From assembly GCF_001590965.1 (NCBI RefSeq), contig NZ_BCTW01000011.1, positions 1 through 64,000 on the forward strand: DNA of 64,000 nucleotides. Direction: 5' to 3'. A program made the position numbers and the translations under genes. Numbering within the stretch: position 1 is the first letter of the stretch; each line of letters starts with the position of its first letter. This document shows positions 7,101 through 15,619 of the stretch, piece after piece. This DNA is from Novosphingobium lentum NBRC 107847 (GTDB lineage: Bacteria > Pseudomonadota > Alphaproteobacteria > Sphingomonadales > Sphingomonadaceae). The notes beneath the pieces are model-generated. The model did not search any database. It saw only the letters and a list, made by a program, of their open reading frames with translations, and was not told the DNA's origin.

Positions 7101-7430
7101 GGCGGGCGTGGAGTGTCGTCTTGGACCAAGGGGACTGCATTGTGCCATACGAACTGGGTATCCCCCCGGTGGTCCCTGCCAGCATACCACCGGGGCACAG
7201 ATTTCCCACACAAATTGGCTAGGTCGTGGTTCGCACCTCGACATTACGGTGCGCGGTCACCGGCAGCTTCGCTCGCGCTGGCGCTCAGGCCCGCTTGGGA
7301 CCGTGATCTGGAATCTGCGTCCAGGCGGCCGCCGGCGACGAGTTGCCGCCTCTATTGAGTTTATGATGCGTCGATTATGTTCGTGCAGGGCGAACAACCG
7401 CAATGAACTGCAAACTCTCCCGCCAGCTTC
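7101..7430. other. Intergenic region between the nucleotidyltransferase module and the transfer operon
   Basis: I see no gene in these 330 bases. A perfect 10-base inverted repeat, CCCCGGTGGT (7164-7173) and ACCACCGGGG (7186-7195), lies in it; neither strand has a U-tract after it. The open frames here lack ribosome binding sites and any recognisable family. Confidence 0.5.
7164..7195. repeat. 10-bp-arm inverted repeat
   Basis: Perfect arms CCCCGGTGGT and ACCACCGGGG with a 12-base spacer. It could be a structural terminator between the converging end of the transfer operon and the upstream region of the regulator, or a protein site. Confidence 0.55.
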
Positions 7431-8366
7431 TCACCGCGAGCGATTGCGTTCCGGCGGCTTGTGGTCCCGGCCCTGCCGAACTGGCGCGACACGCGATTGC
7501 CCGGTCGCGGGCTCGGCCCCGCGTTGCATTGATGCGCTCGTATCCCGGACGATGGCCGGGCGGATAGTGCGGCCGGCGGCAACATGGGCATCGAGCTGCG
7601 CGCGCGCCACTGTCATCACGCGGCCCACGGCTTCCGGATTATCGAACAATGTCCGCCGGATCACGGCTTCCATCACCCGCAATTGGCTGTCGACCGCCCG
7701 GTCATTGGGTAGTGATCGTTCATCCGCGCGACCTCCGCTTTGTCGCCCAGGCGCTCCGGGGTCGTTCGACGAACGCGCGGGCGTCGCCTGACGCGCATCG
7801 GCGGCATCGCGGCCGATCATTGGCGCGATCGTATTCTTGCTGGCGTCGCTACGCAGCCGGTCGAGCTCCTGAAGATCGCGATCATTCGGCTTGTAGCCTC
7901 TGACCTCAAGGCCCTTTTGGGCGGCTTCGAGCCAGACTGATCGCCGGAATGCTTCGGTCCCTGTGACATGGATCCGCTCCCAACCGCGGTGCTGCGCGAT
8001 GGCGACGAAATCCTTCACAACCTCCTGGCTCTCGGTTGCAGTGACGAGCCGGCGGCCCTGATCGCGAAACGCCGGATCCTTCATCTCGGCCGAGGTAAAG
8101 AACGCTGGCTCGCCCGACCATTTGGCCTTGTCTGCATAGTAGCGTTTTCGCACCGCCTCGGGCAGATCGCCGGCCTCCACCGAGGGAGCTTTTGGTTTCC
8201 GGGCGGGCTCATCCCCGCGCCCTTCGCTAACCGCAGGGCCGACCGGTTTGGGCTCGGGCGCTTGCCCCGCTGGCGCGGGCGCCTTGCCGCGATCCTTGTC
8301 GTCAACGGCGACGCTGTTGGCCTTGGCGCGGGGCTTGGGCGCCACTGCCTTGTCCTCATCGGCCAT
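7431..8366 (-). CDS. LPD7-domain protein, stand-alone
   Basis: A 311-residue protein. After a Pro/Ala/Lys-rich disordered N-terminus (about 1-65) it has an LPD7-type domain (about 70-165) with DLPEAVRKRYYADKAKW, AFFTSAEMKDPAFRD, GRRLVTATES, VAIAQHRGWERIHVTGTEAF and GLEVRGYKPNDRDLQEL. LPD7 is a large-polyvalent-protein domain usually found C-terminal in plasmid relaxases. The C-terminus is low-complexity. ATG 8366 is used because AAGG lies seven bases before it; ATG 8372 is too close. It overlaps the end of the coupling-protein gene by 11 bases and closes the transfer operon, so it may work with the short relaxase at 4037. Confidence 0.7.
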   Translation of the reverse strand: MADEDKAVAPKPRAKANSVAVDDKDRGKAPAPAGQAPEPKPVGPAVSEGRGDEPARKPKAPSVEAGDLPEAVRKRYYADKAKWSGEPAFFTSAEMKDPAFRDQGRRLVTATESQEVVKDFVAIAQHRGWERIHVTGTEAFRRSVWLEAAQKGLEVRGYKPNDRDLQELDRLRSDASKNTIAPMIGRDAADARQATPARSSNDPGAPGRQSGGRADERSLPNDRAVDSQLRVMEAVIRRTLFDNPEAVGRVMTVARAQLDAHVAAGRTIRPAIVRDTSASMQRGAEPATGQSRVAPVRQGRDHKPPERNRSR

Positions 8367-10353
8367 GATCATGCCTTTCCGCGACTAGAGCCTTGGATGG
8401 TTCGGGATCGTCATCGGGTTCGAGGACCGCGCGCGCAGTCATTGCCATCACGAAGGCGAACGCCGCCTTTTCGTCCCCGGGGGGCGGAAGCTCCTCGAGC
8501 TCGCCCAGGACGAGCATGTCGTCAGTGATCTCGGCATAGCCGGACAGTTCATCATCGGTCAGCGTACGAGTCACAGCTGGCTCTTCCTCGGTGGAGGGCA
8601 GGGTGAGGAGGGCCGCGCGCTTCGCCTCGATCGCTTGGCCAAGCACATCCGAACCGGCAGCTCCGGTGGCCGTCGCCGACCCTTGCTTCGTTTGCGGGAT
8701 CACGATCGGGCGCGGTGCAACCTTGGGCGGTTCGGAGATCCGGCTCGTGAACCGGCGCGACCGGAAATATTCGATCTTGCGCGCCCGGACCGGGGGGATA
8801 CCGCCGCGCAGCAACAGCAGCTCGCCCTTTGGCATCTGCATCAGTTCCTGTGGCATCATCAACGCCCGGCGCTGATCCGACTCTGAAATGCTGCGATTGG
8901 CGAGCATGCCATGGATAGTCCGGCTCTTCGACTTTACGTTCATCGTGAAGAACCCGAGCCGCTCGGAGAGTTCATTGGCGACCCTCAGCTCCTTCGGGGT
9001 GAAAACCACCTCCAGACCGCAGTTGGCGATAATCTCGTCGGTGACGTCCGCACCGTAGATTCCCCGCGGTTGCGAGCGGCTCTGGATTACCGGCAACAAG
9101 CGTAGCCCGTAGCCGGCGACATAGGAAAAGGCCGAGGCGATCACCGGTGCCTTGCCCAACCTTGCGAACTCATCGAGCAGCAGGAGGACGGGCACCTGGC
9201 CCCCTGAGGCCGGCAGCTCCCGTGTGTTGAGGTCGATCAGCTGCTGCAGGAAGAGATTATACACCGGCGCGATGCGGTCGATGTTGTCTGGTGATACGCC
9301 CAGATAGATCGAGATCCGCTCGCGGCGGACCTGGCGCAGATCGAAGTCGGTCTCCGACGTCGCTGCATCGACATACGGGTTAAGCCAGAGGCTGAGCTTC
9401 GAGGTGATCGTCTGCTTGATACCGGAGAAGGTGTTGTCGGACGCGGAGGTGAAGTCGCTCAACGCCGAGACGCAGGCCTGGCTTAGCCGCTGCCCGCGCT
9501 TCTGCGCTTCCTCGACAACCTTGGGCAGCTCGACCTTCGGGTCGCCCGCCGTCAGCCGCCGGTAGATTTCGCCGATCGTGAAGGGGAGGGCGGGGTTGGC
9601 CGCAACTAGGGCGCCGACGCCGACGAAGGCGGCGCGCGCGGCTTCAGCCCAGAAGGGGTCGGCCTTCTCGGGTGCTGGAAATAACATGCCGCCGATCTTC
9701 TGGAGTTCGTTGACCACATCGACGTCGTCGAGACGATCGATGAAGCTCAGCGGATTGTACCGCGCGGTCCGCCCTTCGGGATCGAGCGGGTCGAACAGAT
9801 AGACGGCTTGGCCATGGCGCGCCCGGAAGCCGGCTGTGATGTCCCAGTTCTCGCGCTTCACGTCGAGCACCACGACCGAGTCCGCCCAACTCAGAAGATT
9901 GGGGATCACGACACCGACGCCCTTGCCGGCACGCGTGGGCGCCTCGAGCAGAACATGCTCGGTCCCGCCGAACACAAGATAGCGGCCGCCCTTCTGGCCG
10001 ACGATGATGCCGCTCTTGCTGCGCAGCTGTTCTTGCCGGATCTCGCTTTCACGCGCGAACCGCGCCTCGCCATGCAGCGAGCGCCCCCGTTTCAGGATGA
10101 CGAGCAAAATGACGAAGGCGATTGCGCCGCTGACCAACGCGCCCCGCTTCAACCACAGGTGGAGGAGCGGATCGCCGCGATAGTACCAGAGCCATGCTGG
10201 CACCGCCGTGATCTGCATCCGCGGCCCGATCTGCTTCAAGCCGACGAGCGCCACCAGCACCGCGCACAGGGAGCAGAGGATAAGCACCGCCGCGAGTATC
10301 CCCGCGACGATCGCGACCCTAGTGAGAGGTCGTGCGTCCGACAGGCGGGTCAA
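8356..10353 (-). CDS. virD4: Type IV coupling protein (VirD4/TraG)
   Basis: A 665-residue hexameric ATPase expected to deliver the relaxase-DNA complex to the VirB channel. Two N-terminal membrane segments (about 13-35 and 67-85) precede Walker A APTRAGKGVGVVIPN (about 135) and Walker B VLLLLDEFARLG (about 365). The start is a TTG at 10353, chosen because a perfect AGGAGG lies 6 bases upstream inside virB11; no ATG is suitably placed. It overlaps virB11 by 35 bases. The C-terminus is acidic, a feature often used for substrate recognition. Confidence 0.92.
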   Translation of the reverse strand: MTRLSDARPLTRVAIVAGILAAVLILCSLCAVLVALVGLKQIGPRMQITAVPAWLWYYRGDPLLHLWLKRGALVSGAIAFVILLVILKRGRSLHGEARFARESEIRQEQLRSKSGIIVGQKGGRYLVFGGTEHVLLEAPTRAGKGVGVVIPNLLSWADSVVVLDVKRENWDITAGFRARHGQAVYLFDPLDPEGRTARYNPLSFIDRLDDVDVVNELQKIGGMLFPAPEKADPFWAEAARAAFVGVGALVAANPALPFTIGEIYRRLTAGDPKVELPKVVEEAQKRGQRLSQACVSALSDFTSASDNTFSGIKQTITSKLSLWLNPYVDAATSETDFDLRQVRRERISIYLGVSPDNIDRIAPVYNLFLQQLIDLNTRELPASGGQVPVLLLLDEFARLGKAPVIASAFSYVAGYGLRLLPVIQSRSQPRGIYGADVTDEIIANCGLEVVFTPKELRVANELSERLGFFTMNVKSKSRTIHGMLANRSISESDQRRALMMPQELMQMPKGELLLLRGGIPPVRARKIEYFRSRRFTSRISEPPKVAPRPIVIPQTKQGSATATGAAGSDVLGQAIEAKRAALLTLPSTEEEPAVTRTLTDDELSGYAEITDDMLVLGELEELPPPGDEKAAFAFVMAMTARAVLEPDDDPEPSKALVAERHDHGR

Positions 10354-11323
10354 AATATACCTCCTCGACCTCGAATTTTCCGGCGTGCTTGCGGGTCTGG
10401 ACAACAACGTCGACCAACATGCGAAGCAGTCCGCGGATGTCATCGCGGGCGAGATCCCGACCGCCCTCCGATTCCTTGACCAGCAAGGTGAGCTGCTCGA
10501 ACGCTCCCATGGCCGAGCCGGCATGGACCGTCGTGATCGAGCCAGGATGGCCCGAGTTGACGTTGCGCAGATAGAAGAAGGCGGTGCCGTCGCGCAGTTC
10601 CTGTAGCAGGATGCGATCGGGGCGCATGCGCAGCGCGCTTTCGAGCAATTGCTTGGGGCCAACCTTGGCGAGGCCCTGCCGCTCGCTCGAATAGACCATA
10701 TGCACGACGTTGCGATGCTCGACGACGAGCTCGCGCGTATCCTCGATCGTGAGCAACCGCTCATGGGGCGGGATCAGCTGGATGAGCGCCTTGGCGAAGG
10801 TCGTCTTGCCGGATCCGGTCGCGCCGCTCACCAGGATGTTCTTGCGGGCGGCAACGGCCGTCCTGAAAAATGACGGCCAATCACCGGCATCGCGTTGCGC
10901 TACCAGCTGCGCATCGACCCCGCCGAGACCGCGTGCGGCAGAGCGCGTGCCCTTGAACAGTCCCGCGTTGGCGAGTTGATCGATTGCGAGGTTGACGCGC
11001 GAGGGCTTGCGCACCGTGAAGGATGGCGCCCCGCTCGGCGTCACCGACGGTATGACGATCTGGCAGCGCTCGCCACCAGGCAATATCGTCGAGCAGATCG
11101 GAGTCTCTGCATTGACGTCCTGCCGGGTGAAACTCGCAGCGGCGACGGCGAGCGTCGCGAGCCAGTCGCTGTCGAGTTCGGCGACATCATGCCAATGCCA
11201 GCCCTGATGATCCTCGATGCCGACCTCGCCGGGCTTGTTGATCACAAGCTCCGTCACCTCGACCGGCTCCAGCAGTGGCAGGATCGGTGCCAGGTAGTGG
11301 CGCAGGACGGCGGTATCGCTCAC
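10319..11323 (-). CDS. virB11: VirB11 secretion ATPase
   Basis: A 334-residue cytoplasmic hexameric ATPase of the type IV apparatus. Walker A is VSGATGSGKTTFAKAL (about residues 165-180), the Asp box is LLTIEDTREL, and the Walker B/His box region includes ILLQELRDGTAFFYLRNVNS and SITTVHAGSA. The GTG start lies one base after the virB10 stop. It switches the machine between pilus assembly and substrate transfer in known systems. Confidence 0.95.
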   Translation of the reverse strand: MSDTAVLRHYLAPILPLLEPVEVTELVINKPGEVGIEDHQGWHWHDVAELDSDWLATLAVAAASFTRQDVNAETPICSTILPGGERCQIVIPSVTPSGAPSFTVRKPSRVNLAIDQLANAGLFKGTRSAARGLGGVDAQLVAQRDAGDWPSFFRTAVAARKNILVSGATGSGKTTFAKALIQLIPPHERLLTIEDTRELVVEHRNVVHMVYSSERQGLAKVGPKQLLESALRMRPDRILLQELRDGTAFFYLRNVNSGHPGSITTVHAGSAMGAFEQLTLLVKESEGGRDLARDDIRGLLRMLVDVVVQTRKHAGKFEVEEVYFDPPVGRTTSH

Positions 11324-11324
11324 G

Positions 11325-12545
11325 TCAGCGCCGCAGCTCGAGATTGTAGACGTCGGCGAAATTGAAGTCTTTGGCGACGAATATCCCGACTTCCTCGCCC
11401 TGGTTCTTTTTGAGCACGGGGCGGATGTTGATGCTGTTCTGGAGTGCTATGCCCGCGCCTTCGCTCGGCGTGCGCGTCGTGTCGTTGAAGTTGTTGCTGC
11501 CGCCCGACACCGATTGACCGGCGATATAGGCGGCGTCGTCGACCAGTGAGAGCAGCAATGCGCTGCCGAACCGTGCCCAGAAGAATGTGTCGACCGATCC
11601 GGCTATTCCCGCTCGGCCGAGCGCGTCCGAGCCGGGCGACGCCAGGTCGATGCGGACCCCCTGAGGTGTGACCGCTCTCGTCCATAGAACGAAAAGGCGG
11701 TTCTGACCCTGCTGAATGCCGCCATGATATTCGCCGAGCACCTTCGTGCCCTTCTCCATCAGCACGACCCGGCCATTTTCGGAATAGACGTCGCGCGGGA
11801 TCAAACAGGAAGTGTAGCCGGGCTGCGCCGAGTTCATGGCAGTCTGGAGAATACACGGGATCAGCGTTCCGGCGGTCACGAGATAGTTGCGGTTCGGCAG
11901 CATCGAGGCCCGCGCTTCGCCGACCGCAGAACTCTGTCGAAGCGCGTCCAGCGCATTGGGCGTGCCGCGGGCGGCCTGGCCCGCAGATCCATCGCCGGCT
12001 GTTTCTGGCTGGGCGGGATCGGCGCTGGTCCCGGCTCCCGAAGCGCGCATCGCGTCCCGGCCGCCATAGGCGATCAATGTCGATCGCCGTGCCTGGTCGG
12101 CGAGGTTCTGGCGATTGTTCTGCGGTGCCGCGGCCGGGGCCGCTCCCGGTTGAATTGCGGGTACGATCTGGCCATCAGGGCCGACGACCTGTGCACCAGG
12201 CGGTGGGTTGATGACCGGCGCGTTGGGATCAACAGCTGCTAGACCGAGCGGCTTGGCCTTTGCAGCGACAGCATCATAAGCGACCGTCTCGCGCGCCGCG
12301 AGATCGGGTCGCCGTGCCATTGATTCGGGTTTCGCCATCAAGCTGCTGACATTCTTGCTCGGTCCCGAATTCACCCACAGAATGCCGAGCACCATCGCCG
12401 TGCCGGCGAAGATCAGCGCTGTGTTGCGCTTCGCCGGCGTCATGCCGCCGATCGGGTCGATACCGCGTTCGCGGATGATCTCGTCGCGCTCGGGCGTGGG
12501 ATCGCCATGCGGGCGACGACGGTCCTCAGGCGCAGATTCGTCCAT
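11325..12545 (-). CDS. virB10: VirB10 core-complex protein
   Basis: A 406-residue inner-to-outer membrane scaffold. One N-terminal membrane helix (about 41-58, ALIFAGTAMVLGILWV) is followed by a Pro/Ala-rich periplasmic linker and the C-terminal TrbI/VirB10 beta domain (about 215-395) with LVTAGTLIPCILQTAMNS, GTKVLGEYHGG and FVLWTRAVTPQGVRIDLASP. ATG 12545 is chosen over GTG 12554 because AAGGAG has correct spacing only to the ATG. The last residues (FVAKDFNFADVYNLELRR) are the conserved C-terminus. Confidence 0.95.
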   Translation of the reverse strand: MDESAPEDRRRPHGDPTPERDEIIRERGIDPIGGMTPAKRNTALIFAGTAMVLGILWVNSGPSKNVSSLMAKPESMARRPDLAARETVAYDAVAAKAKPLGLAAVDPNAPVINPPPGAQVVGPDGQIVPAIQPGAAPAAAPQNNRQNLADQARRSTLIAYGGRDAMRASGAGTSADPAQPETAGDGSAGQAARGTPNALDALRQSSAVGEARASMLPNRNYLVTAGTLIPCILQTAMNSAQPGYTSCLIPRDVYSENGRVVLMEKGTKVLGEYHGGIQQGQNRLFVLWTRAVTPQGVRIDLASPGSDALGRAGIAGSVDTFFWARFGSALLLSLVDDAAYIAGQSVSGGSNNFNDTTRTPSEGAGIALQNSINIRPVLKKNQGEEVGIFVAKDFNFADVYNLELRR

Positions 12546-12550
12546 CGCGC

Positions 12551-13408
12551 TCACTCCTTCGGGTCTTGAATGGTGCGCTCGACATGCGGCGAAGCAGTGT
12601 TGGTGCCGTAGTCGACACCGTAACGGGTCGGTGCCAGATTATAGATGCACAGCACCTCGCGGTTACGGCGCAGTCGGAGTTGAGCCGCAACGGCATGCAC
12701 CACAACGAATTCGTCTCGCACATCGAACGGGACTAGGCTTTCCGAGCCATCCGGCCGAACAAGGTAGATCGCCGGAATCTCATGGTTGCCTGGGAAGCGC
12801 AGGACCGTGAACTGGCCGTTGTCGGAGATCTCCGACGGCTGGAGGTCGCTCGAGCCCTGGACCTTGTAATTCAAATTGCGCGGCCCCTCTATCACACCAT
12901 GATCGAGCGCACCGCGAACGACGCTCGCCTGAAGCGCCGCGACGCGTTGCGCCTCTTGGGTCTCCCGCATCCGGGCCGCGCGGTCTGCTTCATCACGCGG
13001 GTAGCGGAAACGGACCTGGAAGAAGGTGTTACTGCTGCCGCGACCGATCGGCCCCCGGCGCGTCGTCAACTCGAACGCGTAGTTGCGAAGCTCGCCGCCG
13101 CGATTGGTCGTGACGATAAGGTTGGTTGGACCTGCGCGCTCGCGTGGCTTCAGGAAGAGGATGTGACCGGCGACCGCCACTTCCCACGATACCGTGTCCC
13201 CGAGTGCGACATGCTCGATCGTCTCGTCGGCGCCCAGTACGACCTGCGTCGCCGTGCGGAACGTGCCGACGATGCGGTAGACCTGGGTCTCCTGATATTC
13301 GACGAACTTCACGCGCTGGTCTGCGGGGCCCGCGCGCGGCGTATCCTCGGCCAACGCGGGCGTGGCAATAAGCGCGAGGATGCCTGCGATATGGATCAGC
13401 CGCTTCAC
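12551..13408 (-). CDS. virB9: VirB9 core-complex protein
   Basis: A 285-residue periplasmic protein with a signal peptide (cleavage near ALA-ED, residue 20). The VirB9/CagX N-terminal domain (about 30-125) contains YRIVGTFRTATQVVLGADE and ILFLKPRERAGPTNLIVTT. The C-terminal domain that binds VirB7 and the outer membrane (about 180-275) has NYKVQGSSDLQPSEI and FDVRDEFVVVHAVAAQLRLR. The GTG start has GGAGG seven bases upstream and overlaps the virB8 stop. Confidence 0.95.
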   Translation of the reverse strand: MKRLIHIAGILALIATPALAEDTPRAGPADQRVKFVEYQETQVYRIVGTFRTATQVVLGADETIEHVALGDTVSWEVAVAGHILFLKPRERAGPTNLIVTTNRGGELRNYAFELTTRRGPIGRGSSNTFFQVRFRYPRDEADRAARMRETQEAQRVAALQASVVRGALDHGVIEGPRNLNYKVQGSSDLQPSEISDNGQFTVLRFPGNHEIPAIYLVRPDGSESLVPFDVRDEFVVVHAVAAQLRLRRNREVLCIYNLAPTRYGVDYGTNTASPHVERTIQDPKE

Positions 13409-14094
13409 CGGACCACCTCCGGGTCGGCGCGGTAATTCTCAACCTGGAACCCAAGCGGGTTACGATAGCGGTCGCCCTCCGCCATCGGCGCGTTGGTGTA
13501 CTGGAAGGTCACCGTCGCGATCCAATCACTGCTCTGCGTATCCGTTTCGGTTTGCACCGTGCGGGTGAAGCGCACGTTGGCAACACGGTCATTAATGAAG
13601 GCGATGTTGCGGACACGGGCCTGGACCACCGCACCTTTGCCCCAGACAACCTGTGGACTGGCCGCGTTGTTCGAACTGAAAAAGCGACCCCAGCGTTGCT
13701 GCTCGCCCGGCTCGGACAGGATGGTGACGGCCCTGAAATTCTCTTCGGCCGCCGCCGGCAACCAGCTCTCTCTTTGCCTGACATATTGCGCGAGGAAAAA
13801 TTTCGTGACCGCCTCGTCGTAGCGCATCGGCTTCTGGGTGAGGGTCGTCTGCACATCCACCGCGCCCGTCGTCTGGTTGACCCGGATGATATACGGCATG
13901 ACGGTTTTCAACGGTGCAAGGCCCGCGAGCGCGAAGCCCTCCGCAGCTGACACAATCATCGCCAGGCCTGCCACGATCCACGCTATGCGCTCGGATCGCA
14001 GTGACTTGCGCTGGCGATCCTGATCCCAGGATCGTGCTTGTCCAAAATAGAGTTCAGCGTCTTTTGCGGGCACGCCTTCAGCCTGACTGCGCAT
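13405..14094 (-). CDS. virB8: VirB8 inner-membrane assembly factor
   Basis: A 229-residue bitopic protein with a membrane helix at about 40-60 (IAWIVAGLAMIVSAAEGFAL) and a periplasmic NTF2-like VirB8 domain (about 75-225) with VMPYIIRVNQTTGAVDV, EAVTKFFLAQYVRQRESW and NPLGFQVENYRADPEV at the end. ATG 14094 is used: GGGAG lies nine bases upstream, while the TTG at 14103 lacks spacing. Confidence 0.93.
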   Translation of the reverse strand: MRSQAEGVPAKDAELYFGQARSWDQDRQRKSLRSERIAWIVAGLAMIVSAAEGFALAGLAPLKTVMPYIIRVNQTTGAVDVQTTLTQKPMRYDEAVTKFFLAQYVRQRESWLPAAAEENFRAVTILSEPGEQQRWGRFFSSNNAASPQVVWGKGAVVQARVRNIAFINDRVANVRFTRTVQTETDTQSSDWIATVTFQYTNAPMAEGDRYRNPLGFQVENYRADPEVVR

Positions 14095-14096
14095 GC

Positions 14097-14414
14097 TCAG
14101 CAACTCCCGTAGGATCGAAGATCTGCCCGCGCGGACGTCTTTTCGGACGCGGGGTTGGGGACGGGCGGCGGCGGAGTCCCGCCTTCGATCGGTTGCTTGA
14201 TCTGCGGCACAGGTGGCGGGGCAGGGGGCGCCACCACGGCCGGGATCGGTGAACCTGGCAGAACGCTTCCATAGATGTTCGCGTCACGCAGGTGCTTGCC
14301 GTTGCAAACCGGCAGCTTCTTTGGCCCCGATGCCCCGCTCGCCAACGCCGGGAGCAGGGCGATGACGATTGTCGAACGCCGAAACCATCGGACTATCGAG
14401 GAGGACCTCGTCAT
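14097..14414 (-). CDS. Small secreted protein in the virB7 position
   Basis: A 105-residue product from the ATG at 14414, with AAGGAAA upstream and 13 bases after virB6. A signal-like hydrophobic segment (about 14-27, STIVIALLPALASG) is followed by LPVCNGKHLRDANIYGSV and a long Pro-rich stretch, ending YGSC. It has no lipobox at the expected place, so it is not a standard VirB7 lipoprotein; the two Cys could form disulfides. Its place between virB6 and virB8 and the Pro-rich region suggest a VirB7 substitute in the core complex, by inference only. Confidence 0.55.
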   Translation of the reverse strand: MTRSSSIVRWFRRSTIVIALLPALASGASGPKKLPVCNGKHLRDANIYGSVLPGSPIPAVVAPPAPPPVPQIKQPIEGGTPPPPVPNPASEKTSARADLRSYGSC

Positions 14415-14427
14415 AGGTTTTTCCTTG

Positions 14428-15372
14428 TCATGCGCGGCTGACCGAACCGCCGCGCTGAGCGGCCCGTTCAAGGTTGCGACTGTTGCGGGCGATGCGGCTC
14501 TGCTGAAACGGTGCCGCCATCGTTCCCCAGGCTGAGCCGGCGAAGGCGCCGACACCGGCCGCCGCACCGCCGGCGATGCCGGTTGCGATCGAGGGCGCCT
14601 GAAAAAAGAAGATCGTTCCCAGGAAGATGTAGACAGCGAACAGGACCGCACCCAAAGCCGCGTCTCCGACGCCTTCGGATGCCGTGATCGCAGTCGCTCC
14701 AAGATCCGTGATCAATGCCGTGATGGCAATGATCACCGCCATAAGCACGATGAAGTTGAACGCCTGTCCGAGCCATCCGTGAAACAGCCTGCGGGTTGTC
14801 TCAAAAAGCGAAAGCGCAATGAAGATCGGTCCAAGCGCGATGATGATGGCGAGCGCTACCTTGGCGAAGACCGTAATCGAGAACCCGATCGCCGCGGACA
14901 GACCTGCAAGTGCCTTCAGGCCGAGGCTCAAGACGTACAGGACGAGTTTGTAAGGATTAATATCGCTATAGGTCGCGGCTTCGGTTTCGATCCGCGCGAT
15001 GATGATGTCGCACTGGCCATAATAGTCGTCGAACACACTGCCGACGCTGGTGACCGTGTGTCCAGCCAACGCCTGCGAAATGGCATCGGGCATTCCGTGA
15101 AACAGGGGGTTGGTCACCCACTCGGTGTAGGCAACGGTGGTCGCGGCGACGTAGAGCAGGCAGAGCTTCACCATTCGATAGACAAGTTCGCCCCATGGTT
15201 CGCTGACGATGCCGCGCATCACCATATATCCAAAGAGGGCGATGTAGATGACCAGGCCGAGTGCTAGCGGACCGCGCACGACTTCGATGACATTATTCAG
15301 CCGCTCATTGAGGAACATATCGAGCTTGCCGTCAATGTTCGTGTAGAGCGTGGTGAAAAGTCCATCGGCCAT
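14428..15372 (-). CDS. virB6: VirB6 polytopic membrane channel component
   Basis: A 314-residue inner-membrane protein with about five to six membrane segments (LALGLVIYIALFGYMVM near 36; LVLYVLSLGLKALAGLSAAI near 143; VFAKVALAIIIALGPIFIAL near 170; FIVLMAVIIAITALI near 205; ALGAVLFAVYIFLGTIFFF near 240). The conserved LGPIFIALSLFETTRRLFHGWL region is the TrbL/VirB6 signature. A Gly/Ala-rich C-terminal tail follows. Confidence 0.92.
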   Translation of the reverse strand: MADGLFTTLYTNIDGKLDMFLNERLNNVIEVVRGPLALGLVIYIALFGYMVMRGIVSEPWGELVYRMVKLCLLYVAATTVAYTEWVTNPLFHGMPDAISQALAGHTVTSVGSVFDDYYGQCDIIIARIETEAATYSDINPYKLVLYVLSLGLKALAGLSAAIGFSITVFAKVALAIIIALGPIFIALSLFETTRRLFHGWLGQAFNFIVLMAVIIAITALITDLGATAITASEGVGDAALGAVLFAVYIFLGTIFFFQAPSIATGIAGGAAAGVGAFAGSAWGTMAAPFQQSRIARNSRNLERAAQRGGSVSRA

Positions 15373-15391
15373 TTTATCTGTCCATTACTGT

Positions 15392-15619
15392 TCAATGGGC
15401 CGCTGAGAGCGAGCGCAGCTTTTGATCGAGCGTCTTGACGCTCTCTGCGTTCGAACATTCCTGCGCGTCGCGGTGCGTACCATCGGCACACGCTTTCAAA
15501 ATCTCCGCTAGTTCCTGCGGATGCGCCTTAAGGTAGTCCTTCCCACGGGTGGGTGGCTGGCACGCGACCAACAGCAACGGGAACGACAGGAAAATGGTGC
15601 CAACGATTGTCGGCCTCAC
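15392..15619 (-). CDS. eexN: EexN-family lipoprotein (entry exclusion)
   Basis: A 75-residue lipoprotein. The lipobox LLLVAC places the lipidated Cys at residue 20, and the mature part DYLKAHPQELAEILKACADG followed by AQECSNAESV matches the EexN family, which prevents redundant conjugative entry. Three Cys are present. The GTG start overlaps the virB5 stop (GTGA). Its location between virB5 and virB6 is the common one for eex genes in IncN/IncW-like systems. Confidence 0.82.
   Translation of the reverse strand: MRPTIVGTIFLSFPLLLVACQPPTRGKDYLKAHPQELAEILKACADGTHRDAQECSNAESVKTLDQKLRSLSAAH

Noticed and set aside
7099..7791. A 230-codon frame on the + strand in the gap after the regulator
   Set aside because: Half overlaps the LPD7 gene; Arg-rich composition and no ribosome site.
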